Of a stretch of 36,682 nt of DNA, positions 29,490 through 36,682 are shown in pieces. Where the stretch lies: positions 1 through 36,682 of IMG/VR virus record IMGVR_UViG_3300043811_000051. The stretch is one strand, 5' to 3'. This stretch comes from a virus. How positions within the stretch are numbered: position 1 is the first letter of the stretch; the number at the start of each line of letters is the position of its first letter. The position numbers and the translations under genes were made by a program. Under the pieces are notes generated by a model. It ran no database searches, had not been told where the DNA came from, and was given only the letters and a program-made list of their open reading frames with translations.

Positions 29490-30098
29490 ATGGCAATTAT
29501 TCAATCTGGTTCCGGAACAACCCCTCTAAATGTGGATTTAAATAGCAATGCTGCGCATATTACTTCATATGGTATTGATGGGACACTGTCAACAAATATT
29601 GGAAAACAAACGTATTGTGCGGCCTCTGCGGCTTTTAGCCCACCAGCCACTCCTACGGATTGTTTCACCATCACGGGAGGAGTTGGAAAGACTACTCGTA
29701 TTTTAAGAGTGGGAATTTCTACCACTCAAACTACGGCAGGAATTAATAGCTGGTTTTTAGTTAAGCGTTCCACTCCTGATAGTGGCGGAACATCAACGAT
29801 CATCAATGCAGTTCCATGTGATTCTAATAATGGATCTGCTGTATCAACCGTTCTTTCTTATACTGGAAATCCTAGTACAGGAACATCACTGGGAAATGTA
29901 TGGGCGGGTGATTTGACTTCTCCTGCGCCAGCAACCGCTAGTGCTTCAAATCCTGCATTCATTATTGATTTTTTAGATTCTTATGGACAGCCATTAGTTC
30001 TACGTGGAACAGCGCAGGTTATTGCTTGGAATTTTGCTGGTGCTTCATTACCAAGCGGATTATCAGTTATTGCATTTGTCCAATGGACAGAAGAATAG
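29490..30098 (+). CDS. virion surface protein, 202 aa
   Basis: All-beta, Ser/Thr/Gly/Ala-rich protein with AAGGAG upstream. The end, Gly-Leu-Ser-Val-Ile-Ala-Phe-Val-Gln-Trp-Thr-Glu-Glu, is like the last strand of a jelly-roll. Probably a fibre component or decoration protein in the tail module. No family recognised with certainty. Confidence 0.6.
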   Translation: MAIIQSGSGTTPLNVDLNSNAAHITSYGIDGTLSTNIGKQTYCAASAAFSPPATPTDCFTITGGVGKTTRILRVGISTTQTTAGINSWFLVKRSTPDSGGTSTIINAVPCDSNNGSAVSTVLSYTGNPSTGTSLGNVWAGDLTSPAPATASASNPAFIIDFLDSYGQPLVLRGTAQVIAWNFAGASLPSGLSVIAFVQWTEE

Positions 30099-30109
30099 GA
30101 GACATAAAA

Positions 30110-30463
30110 ATGAGTACACCTTTTGACATGGGACGAGATATTAACGGTTTTAATGCATTTGCCCCTATTTATAGCGATACCGTTTATCAAACTACATTAT
30201 CAGCAAATATTGAGCAACATTTTACAGTTCCTGGATCTAAAATAGGACAATTTCAAAATTATATTGCTGTTTTTTCATTTGATCCGGGATTGAGGATTTT
30301 TTTCGCTAACAATGTAATGGCAGTAATACCAGGTATTTTATTTGCTGCTGGGCCGGGGGAATTAAATCCTACAACGCGTTATGTTAAGGCAGGTGATATT
30401 TTGAGTTTTATAACTCCTGATACGACAGCGTATGTAACGGTAGCGCTATATGTTATTCAGTAA
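30110..30463 (+). CDS. virion-associated beta protein, 117 aa
   Basis: ATG at 30110 follows AGGAGA; a longer in-frame start at 30026 lies inside the previous gene and is rejected. The product is a short beta sandwich by composition, with Phe-Thr-Val-Pro-Gly-Ser and Tyr-Val-Lys-Ala-Gly-Asp-Ile-Leu, typical of phage head or tail decoration domains. Function is unknown. Confidence 0.6.
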   Translation: MSTPFDMGRDINGFNAFAPIYSDTVYQTTLSANIEQHFTVPGSKIGQFQNYIAVFSFDPGLRIFFANNVMAVIPGILFAAGPGELNPTTRYVKAGDILSFITPDTTAYVTVALYVIQ

Positions 30464-30716
30464 TGGAAGATTGGGACAATTAATACAGATAATGAGGAGA
30501 AGTCCTTTTGTTGAGGAATTTGATTTTCCTGGTCAGCCGATTCCTCCGCCTGTTCCGTGCTTTTTGGTAGATCAGGCAGGTGATTTCATTATTACTATGG
30601 CAGATAACAGTAATGTTCTAGTTCATTGTGAACAGGAAACATCGCAAGTAATAGATTATTTAGGCAATAGAGTTATTACGTATAACGATATGAGCGTTCA
30701 AGCAATACATCCTTAG
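30450..30716 (+). CDS. small tail-module protein, 88 aa
   Basis: Contains Arg-Arg-Ser-Pro-Phe-Val-Glu-Glu-Phe-Asp-Phe-Pro-Gly-Gln-Pro, a proline-rich turn (Pro-Ile-Pro-Pro-Pro-Val-Pro) and a beta-type second half. The start is uncertain: ATG 30450 within the previous gene, or ATG 30492, neither with a good ribosome site. Translational coupling to the previous gene is likely. No family recognised. Confidence 0.55.
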   Translation: MLFSNGRLGQLIQIMRRSPFVEEFDFPGQPIPPPVPCFLVDQAGDFIITMADNSNVLVHCEQETSQVIDYLGNRVITYNDMSVQAIHP

Positions 30717-30728
30717 TGAGGAAAGAAA

Positions 30729-31907
30729 ATGGCAAATAAGTATTTAAATCAATTCCCAGCTAAAATAGCGCCAGTTCTTGCGGATATTATTTATGTGGGT
30801 GATTCTGCTAATGGCTTCACCGAAGTTAAATCTACATTTGGCCAATTTGTTACTAATAATAATGTTTTGTTATTTTCAGGATCATTAATTAGTGGTGATA
30901 TAGGAATTTTTAATGGATCAAATCAAATTGTAGATTCTGCTGTCAATATTGATGGGAGTACGAATGTCACAAATGTAAGATCGATTACTTTGCTGCAAGA
31001 TCCTACGACAAATTTGCAAGTTGCAACTAAACAATATGCAGATACTAAATTGGCAATCTCTCAGGACTTAGGAGATTTGTCGAGCGCTCCAGCTGCGCGA
31101 ACAAATTTAGGTTTAGGCACGGCCGCAACAAAAGTGGCATCTAATAATTCAGAGCCTAATTTGGCATCGATTATAGGCACTATAACGCCAGGTGATGTTG
31201 TTATATTTGCTGATTCAAAAGGAACTATAACTGATGGTGGATCAACTTCTATATTTTTAAAAGTAGTGAATAATTTAGATGATGTCGAGTCACCTGCCAC
31301 TTCATTTAATAATATATCTCCTACCTCCACACAAGGAGATATTATTATTTATTCTGGTGGAACTAATAATAGATTGCCAATAGGTGCAACTAATCAAGTA
31401 TTATCTGTAAATGCTGGATTACCAGCATGGAGAGATATTGGTTCAGTCACAAGTTTTTCTGATAATGCAATTTTTACAAGTAATTCCCAATTAACATTAA
31501 GCACTTCGCCTCAAAATTTGCCGGCTGGAGTTTTATACTCTAGCTCTCCCGGCTCAACTTGGTCAACGTTTGGTGATAATACTGGGATGGTTTGTGGACA
31601 TGCGGGAGGCTATTGGTGTGTTGCGCAGATACCCACCTTGGCATCAGGTGTTGCAGGAGGACAAACATGGTTTTATATAACCGTAAATAACATTAGGCAA
31701 AGTCCGCTATTTCCGCTAGCTAATTTAGGAAATTCTTCGTCTAATTTTGTTGTTATTACCACGGCAACTTATGGCCTGTTGGCTTTAAATGCAAATGATA
31801 TTGTCAGAATTGTAGGTATCACGGCAGGCTCTTTAAATCCTCTTTCAACTTATTACAACCCAGGCGTTAGTGATGGCTTAGTCATTAATTTTATACGCTT
31901 AACATAA
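30729..31907 (+). CDS. tail fibre protein 1, 392 aa
   Basis: TGAGGAAAG precedes the ATG. The N-terminal 40 residues, with Asp-Ile-Ile-Tyr-Val-Gly-Asp-Ser and Phe-Thr-Glu-Val-Lys, are a docking module shared with the next gene. Further on, Asp-Leu-Gly-Asp-Leu-Ser-Ser-Ala-Pro-Ala-Ala-Arg-Thr-Asn-Leu-Gly-Leu-Gly is the short repeat common in phage tail fibres. The C-terminal part is beta-rich and ends in a globular-looking domain, possibly the receptor-binding tip. Confidence 0.7.
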   Translation: MANKYLNQFPAKIAPVLADIIYVGDSANGFTEVKSTFGQFVTNNNVLLFSGSLISGDIGIFNGSNQIVDSAVNIDGSTNVTNVRSITLLQDPTTNLQVATKQYADTKLAISQDLGDLSSAPAARTNLGLGTAATKVASNNSEPNLASIIGTITPGDVVIFADSKGTITDGGSTSIFLKVVNNLDDVESPATSFNNISPTSTQGDIIIYSGGTNNRLPIGATNQVLSVNAGLPAWRDIGSVTSFSDNAIFTSNSQLTLSTSPQNLPAGVLYSSSPGSTWSTFGDNTGMVCGHAGGYWCVAQIPTLASGVAGGQTWFYITVNNIRQSPLFPLANLGNSSSNFVVITTATYGLLALNANDIVRIVGITAGSLNPLSTYYNPGVSDGLVINFIRLT

Positions 31908-31924
31908 ACCAAGGAGAAAATAAA

Positions 31925-34900
31925 ATGGCTGGTGATATTCGATTAGTTCAATTTAATCCAAAGTCTTCTCCTGTTGGTACTGACATAGTTTATATGGGAG
32001 ATTCATCTACTTCTTTTGATGAGGTCAAAGTTACCCTGAGCAGCATTGGAACTTATCTTATGGAAAATTCCGCTACTCAATTACAGACAATATATGTTTC
32101 TACGAAGGGCAATGATAGTATTGGTACCGGAACAATAGTAAATCCTTTCGCATCACGCGCAGCTGCTATTTCTCATATTGGCAGTAATGCAACTGCAACA
32201 AACCCATTTGTAATTGTTTATGATCCGGGTTCCTATACTTTTTCTACTTTTAATCTTGAGCCATTTATTTATGATTTTGCGTATACTTCTAATACAGTTC
32301 TTATTACGGTTACGGGTGGATTTGTTACTTTAGATCAAACAGCTTTTTCTGGAGTTGTTAATGCAAAATCAGGAGTTAACAACATTAATTTTGTTGGTGG
32401 TACAGGAATAGATATTCTAACATCATCAATGACAGGAAGCGCAGCTTTTACAATTATATTTGGTGGAGTAAATGCGGGTGGAGCTAATTTTATAAATAGT
32501 TCTTCTTTTTCTGGAAGGATGACCATTACACTGAGAAATAATACATTTACTGGCACTACATTTAATGGTGTTAATACAATCAGTTCACTGGGTGGGAATC
32601 AGTATAGCACCGTAGCATTAAGATCAGATCAAGCGTCAACAACAGGAACCTTCGAAAATGATGATAAATTTGGTTCTCTCTCTATTAATGATGGAGGTAG
32701 TAGTAATAATTTAACAGCATCTTTCACTACATCTAATCCTCCTAGTAGCGTATCAATTACAAATTCCGGAACAGCTATTGTTAATATTTCTTTTGATTCA
32801 TTAACTTATATAGTTCCTACTATTACAGGATCTCCAATCATTAACATTCTTCCTCAAGTATTTAAAACAAACAATAATACTATTGATGATGGAGGCGGAG
32901 GAGCAACGATTGCAGCTGTTGGAACATCTACAGTAAATATAGGAAATAGTACGGGGCCATCAACAACGAATATTGATGGCTCTGTAAATATAAATACGAC
33001 TGGATCAGGTATAACCATGCTTGGAGCTTCCACATTTTTAGGTACGATAAATCAATCTCTAGCTAGTGGAAATGTCAAGTTTATTCAAACAGCGGTCACT
33101 ACTGGTAATGAACCAATAATTTTTATGCAAGTTTCTCGTACTGGATTAACAGCAGTTCAAAATGGGGATAGATTGGGCCAATTTGATTTTGAAGGATATG
33201 ATGGAACACAATATGTATCTGCAGGGCAAATATTTGCAAGTGTGGATGGTACAGTAGGAACAAATCAGGTTCCAGGAAGATTAGATTTTTATTTGGCAAA
33301 TAGTAGCGGAACATTAACAAATTATTTAAATATACATGCAAGTGGACAAGTCTCAACTATGAATAATACTGTTGATGATGGAAATGGTGGCTTTTCGTTT
33401 GCAACATCTGGATCAAGCACTGGAACTATAGGAGGAGGAACTTATAGCGGAATTATGAATATAGGAAATGTTTCAGCACCTAATGTTGGTTCACTATCTT
33501 CAAATCACGGTCTTTTAACATATGATGGGCATGCCCCATATGCTGTTGGGACGGTAAGTACTAGTGGTTCATCTACAACAATAACTGGATCTGGCACGAC
33601 ATTCACATCAGCGATGACCGGTGGTGTCCTATTTGTTACCTCGGGTGCAAATATTGGAACGAGTGTCGGCGTTACATTTGTTTCTACAACATCACTAACT
33701 GCAGACCAGTCGGTGACAATAGCTGCAGGATCAAGTTTTAAACTTTATTATGGGGCCATTCAATTAAGTCCAACTACTTATAATTTTGGAACTGGCGCAA
33801 CTGTTTCTAGCATTAATATTGGAACGAATGCTTTTACTGGAACTATAACATTAGGAAATAGCACAGGGCCATCGATTATCAATACCAGTGGAAATATGAC
33901 AGGGAATATTTATGTAAATAATGGTTCTTCTAATAGAAATGTCGGTATAACCATGAGTTCATTACCTGCTTTGGCTGGTGGTAATGATTGCGTATTTATG
34001 GGATATAGAGCTTTAAATGCTCTCACAAGTGGAACTCAACATACAGCTTTAGGTTATGATGCACTATTTCAGGCAACTAGTGGTAATGCTAATACGGCTG
34101 TTGGTTTCTCTGCTGGTTCTTCTATTACTACAGGCTCTGCAAATGTTTGTATTGGAGCACAAGCGGATGTTAATTCAAATACAGCGAGTAATAGAATTGT
34201 AATAGGTGATACCACCACAGGTACTAATGATAACCAATGTATTATTGGTAATGGTTCTATAACATCAATCATAAATACGGGAGCAGGTACGTGTGCATTA
34301 GGAACTACAGCAAATGCTTTTAGTTCTTTAGTTTTAGGTACATCTTCAAGTAGTACAATTGTAATTAATCCTGCTTCTGTAGCATCTGCTAGAACTTATA
34401 CATTACAAGATTCCGGTACAAATTCTGATATTGTTACGAATACTTATAGTGGTGTTATTGATTTTAATACAGTTGGTGCTATTACCATTGGTGATCAAAC
34501 TAATACGACAGGATTAACTTTAAATACCAATACATCTTCCACTTTAACTATTGGTCCAGTTTCTTCTTCGATTGCTATTGGAAATACCACAGGTGCTCTT
34601 ACTGCGACAACAGTTGCAATAAATACAGGAAATCATGCAGGAACTGTAACTATAGGGCATTCCAATACCGCTCTTATTTTAGTTTCAAACCCTAATCTTG
34701 TCGGCGGATCTAATCAATTATCTTTTCAGCCTGGAGGATCTGGAAATTCTATTACATTTACTGCAGCTAATCCCGCATCAAATAGAACTTATACAATTCC
34801 AGATGCTCTAGCAAATTCAAATATGGTTTTATCAAGTCAAAGTTCTGTTACGCAATTAACTAGCATATCGACCGGAGTTACAATTACAGGACCAACAGGA

Positions 34901-35155
34901 AATATTACAACAGTAAGTTTAAGTACGGTTGCCTCTACAACGGCTGGTACTTTCACAGTTACCAATACTTTTTATACGTCGAGTAGCCAAGTAATAAATG
35001 TTCAAGCAAGTTATGGTGGTGCAACTACCGGTACCCCTTATGCTTTTGTAAGCGCTATTAATTCAGGATCTAATACTTTCAACATCACTGTTAGAAATAT
35101 AGATACTTCCGCCGCTCTGAACGGAACACTAATTATTAGCATGATTATTTGTTAA
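31925..35155 (+). CDS. large tail fibre protein, 1076 aa
   Basis: Begins with the same docking module as the previous gene (Asp-Ile-Val-Tyr-Met-Gly-Asp-Ser, then Phe-Asp-Glu-Val-Lys). The body is Ser/Thr/Asn/Gly-rich and repetitive: Ile-Gly-Asn-Ser-Thr-Gly-Pro recurs, as do Asn-Asn-Thr-[IV]-Asp-Asp-Gly and YadA-head-like units (Thr-Ala-Leu-Gly-Tyr-Asp-Ala-Leu, Thr-Ala-Val-Gly-Phe-Ser-Ala-Gly) near 690-760. This implies a long trimeric beta-structured shaft. The last 110 residues form a separate beta domain that may bind receptor. No intramolecular chaperone peptidase (S74) is seen at the end. Confidence 0.78.
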   Translation: MAGDIRLVQFNPKSSPVGTDIVYMGDSSTSFDEVKVTLSSIGTYLMENSATQLQTIYVSTKGNDSIGTGTIVNPFASRAAAISHIGSNATATNPFVIVYDPGSYTFSTFNLEPFIYDFAYTSNTVLITVTGGFVTLDQTAFSGVVNAKSGVNNINFVGGTGIDILTSSMTGSAAFTIIFGGVNAGGANFINSSSFSGRMTITLRNNTFTGTTFNGVNTISSLGGNQYSTVALRSDQASTTGTFENDDKFGSLSINDGGSSNNLTASFTTSNPPSSVSITNSGTAIVNISFDSLTYIVPTITGSPIINILPQVFKTNNNTIDDGGGGATIAAVGTSTVNIGNSTGPSTTNIDGSVNINTTGSGITMLGASTFLGTINQSLASGNVKFIQTAVTTGNEPIIFMQVSRTGLTAVQNGDRLGQFDFEGYDGTQYVSAGQIFASVDGTVGTNQVPGRLDFYLANSSGTLTNYLNIHASGQVSTMNNTVDDGNGGFSFATSGSSTGTIGGGTYSGIMNIGNVSAPNVGSLSSNHGLLTYDGHAPYAVGTVSTSGSSTTITGSGTTFTSAMTGGVLFVTSGANIGTSVGVTFVSTTSLTADQSVTIAAGSSFKLYYGAIQLSPTTYNFGTGATVSSINIGTNAFTGTITLGNSTGPSIINTSGNMTGNIYVNNGSSNRNVGITMSSLPALAGGNDCVFMGYRALNALTSGTQHTALGYDALFQATSGNANTAVGFSAGSSITTGSANVCIGAQADVNSNTASNRIVIGDTTTGTNDNQCIIGNGSITSIINTGAGTCALGTTANAFSSLVLGTSSSSTIVINPASVASARTYTLQDSGTNSDIVTNTYSGVIDFNTVGAITIGDQTNTTGLTLNTNTSSTLTIGPVSSSIAIGNTTGALTATTVAINTGNHAGTVTIGHSNTALILVSNPNLVGGSNQLSFQPGGSGNSITFTAANPASNRTYTIPDALANSNMVLSSQSSVTQLTSISTGVTITGPTGNITTVSLSTVASTTAGTFTVTNTFYTSSSQVINVQASYGGATTGTPYAFVSAINSGSNTFNITVRNIDTSAALNGTLIISMIIC

Positions 35156-35190
35156 ATAATTTAAATTAAAATAAAATAGGAGATATAAAA

Positions 35191-36306
35191 ATGGCGATTC
35201 AAAGTATTAATGTCAATACAACTGGTTTAGTGGATGTTGATCCAAGACGTGTTGAAATTAAATGTACAGATTCATTATCAACTATTACTACAGCTGGGTA
35301 TTTGAATCCAGTAAATGCGCAAGGATTTACGATTAAGCAAACGGACCAGGTGGTGATTGCTTATACAGGAGGAAGTGGTTCTACTTACACGGTCGAGACG
35401 TTTGGTGTATCCATAGCGTCTTCCACGGGTATAATTACACTAACTCCTAGCGAAGGTGGTGTTATTGGAACTCCAACAGTTGGTGATTTTGCTGTATTTG
35501 CAAATGCCATGGGTGGTATTCAAGATCTAGGGTATTTACCATCCAATGCAGCAAAAACAAATGTTGTTATGGCAACAGGTCCAGTGACTGTTGGAAATAT
35601 TTCTACTTATACTGATACAGCCGGTACTATCGGTCAGAATGCAGCAACTGCTATTAATGGTGGAAATATTCAAGCCGGTCTCTCAGGTACAGCAGGTACA
35701 TTGATTTCCTATCCTTCTACTGCAAGTAAAGGATCTTTGATTGTTGCTGGTGTTGCAAATACTGGAAATACAAATACAACCATCAGTAATGCTGCAATGG
35801 CTCAGGCTAGTGTGATATCTATACCTGATCCAGGTATTGCTACTGCAAATTTTGCTTTAAACAATGTTGGCATTACTAATACTGTTCAAATTACTTTGAA
35901 TCTTGCTTCTATCACGGGAATGTATGCAACACCAGTTCAGTTAATTGCTGCTATTGCAAATAATTCAATCTTCATCACTTCTTTGCAGGCAAATTATATT
36001 GGCGGATCTGCGGCATTTACGTCAGGAGGAATCATAGTAGTTCAATATGGTAATAGTGCTCATGGTGCTGGAACAACGGCAACTAGTGGCGCCTCTATTT
36101 CTGGCGCAGGGTTTTTGACAGGTGGAACAACTAATCAATATTTAACAGTAACTGGTATTAATAATTCCGCATCTGGAACTGGCGCAAACTCAAGTGGTGT
36201 CATAAATACAGGAATTTTCATTAGTAATCAGACTGCGGCTTTTGCAACAGGAACTGGCGGATCAATGATTATTACTGTTAGTTATGTTGCAGTTCCAATG
36301 TCGTAA
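35191..36306 (+). CDS. virion/tail structural protein, 371 aa
   Basis: AGGAG lies nine bases before the ATG. Residues 1-120 form a beta domain with Asn-Pro-Val-Asn-Ala-Gln-Gly-Phe-Thr-Ile and Asp-Gln-Val-Val-Ile-Ala-Tyr, a pattern I know from phage virion proteins. Residues 150-371 are Gly/Ala/Thr/Asn-rich, beta type. It stands at the end of the fibre cluster, directly before the holin gene. Function is unclear; fibre or decoration component. Confidence 0.65.
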   Translation: MAIQSINVNTTGLVDVDPRRVEIKCTDSLSTITTAGYLNPVNAQGFTIKQTDQVVIAYTGGSGSTYTVETFGVSIASSTGIITLTPSEGGVIGTPTVGDFAVFANAMGGIQDLGYLPSNAAKTNVVMATGPVTVGNISTYTDTAGTIGQNAATAINGGNIQAGLSGTAGTLISYPSTASKGSLIVAGVANTGNTNTTISNAAMAQASVISIPDPGIATANFALNNVGITNTVQITLNLASITGMYATPVQLIAAIANNSIFITSLQANYIGGSAAFTSGGIIVVQYGNSAHGAGTTATSGASISGAGFLTGGTTNQYLTVTGINNSASGTGANSSGVINTGIFISNQTAAFATGTGGSMIITVSYVAVPMS

Positions 36307-36307
36307 T

Positions 36308-36601
36308 ATGTTTAAAAAAATATTTAAAGATTGTTTTACAGGAAAAGATAACAAAACTTATGACTTTATAAGGGTTATAGGATTTATTGTCATTATTTTT
36401 TATCTTTTCCTCGCTTTTTGTGATATTTTTATAACACGTAATCAACTGGATTTCATTTCTTTTGCTATGGGGTTTGGTACTATCATTACTACGTTGGCTA
36501 CTAGTCTATGGGTAAAAAAATCTACGGAGCCAGAACCAGATCAGAATAAACATGATTCAATAGATAAATATAAAGCAGAGGACAATAAAAAAGATGTTTA
36601 A
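36308..36601 (+). CDS. holin-like protein, 97 aa
   Basis: Two hydrophobic helices (about residues 22-42 and 49-66) separated by Ile-Thr-Arg-Asn, with a basic N-terminus and a charged C-terminal tail. This is the shape of a class II holin. The opening Asp-Cys-Phe-Thr-Gly-Lys-Asp-Asn-Lys-Thr-Tyr-Asp resembles small phage membrane proteins seen in lysis cassettes. It is followed by the spanin pair, with the i-spanin start overlapping its end by eight bases. The ATG at 36308 lacks a clear ribosome site; an in-frame ATG at 36284 lies within the previous gene. Confidence 0.65.
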   Translation: MFKKIFKDCFTGKDNKTYDFIRVIGFIVIIFYLFLAFCDIFITRNQLDFISFAMGFGTIITTLATSLWVKKSTEPEPDQNKHDSIDKYKAEDNKKDV

Positions 36602-36682
36602 TGGGTTAACTCATACGATAGTTATCATAGTGATTTTTATTTTATTTATGTGTGGAATATTTACTTTTCTATATATAAAGCA
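36594..36682 (+). CDS. inner-membrane spanin (Rz-like), 5' part
   Basis: The first 29 codons plus two bases of the i-spanin. A single transmembrane helix (residues about 8-28, Ile/Val/Phe rich) lies near the N-terminus. The frame continues exactly at base 1 of the window: the final CA plus the initial G gives CAG (Gln), followed by the 3' part at 2-259. The gene overlaps the holin gene by eight bases. Confidence 0.75.
   Translation, partial: MFNGLTHTIVIIVIFILFMCGIFTFLYIK

Overview
The window reads as the complete genome of a short-tailed (P22-like) double-stranded DNA phage. The two ends join in frame: 29 codons plus two bases of an inner-membrane spanin gene run off the right end, and position 1 supplies the missing base and the rest of the gene. 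The 36,682 bases therefore look circular or circularly permuted and opened inside the lysis cassette. A two-component spanin pair implies a Gram-negative host. The AT-rich composition and a phage-borne CsrA homologue suggest a low-GC proteobacterium, but the host cannot be fixed from sequence alone. I see no integrase, excisionase or attachment site, so there is no evidence of lysogeny.

Layout. (1) 1-560: end of the lysis cassette. (2) 564-8494, all minus strand: accessory and early genes. From distal to proximal they are a short ORF, tRNA-Asn(GTT), a DIP1984-like gene, and a DUF6745-type gene swollen by about 150 copies of a 12-bp repeat, next to its usual small partner gene. Then come an HD-phosphohydrolase/CoaD-like fusion, SSB, a RecT/Red-beta-like annealing protein, CsrA, zinc-ribbon and membrane miniproteins, and a Cro/YdaS-like regulator. 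(3) 8495-8594: divergent control region. (4) 8595-10693: a lambda O/P-type replication pair with an origin-like palindrome cluster inside the O-like gene, a PD-(D/E)XK nuclease on the opposite strand, and a TIGR02594-type endolysin. (5) 10690-15667: a promoter and hairpin leader followed by a run of small genes, many with Cys/His clusters, plus the small terminase. (6) 15843-28815: terminase, portal, scaffold, coat, gp4-like adaptor, gp10-like tail hub and three ejection-protein candidates, in the order found in P22. (7) 28817-36306: tail-fibre and virion-surface genes. (8) 36308-36682: holin candidate and the start of the inner spanin.

How it fits together. The HTH regulator probably sets the balance between leftward and rightward early transcription. 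The promoter just below its gene and the promoter of the rightward operon at 10.7 kb share a nearly identical 15-bp palindrome between -35 and -10, and in both the TGA stop of the upstream gene lies inside the TTGACA box. Replication, recombination and host takeover (CsrA, tRNA, HD-CoaD) come from the left arm and the O/P pair. Packaging, morphogenesis and lysis run rightward and close the circle.

Most novel candidates: the giant tetrapeptide-repeat DUF6745 protein with its partner gene, the HD-CoaD fusion, the shared operator pair, the origin-like palindrome cluster, and a chimeric small gene assembled from copies of its neighbours.
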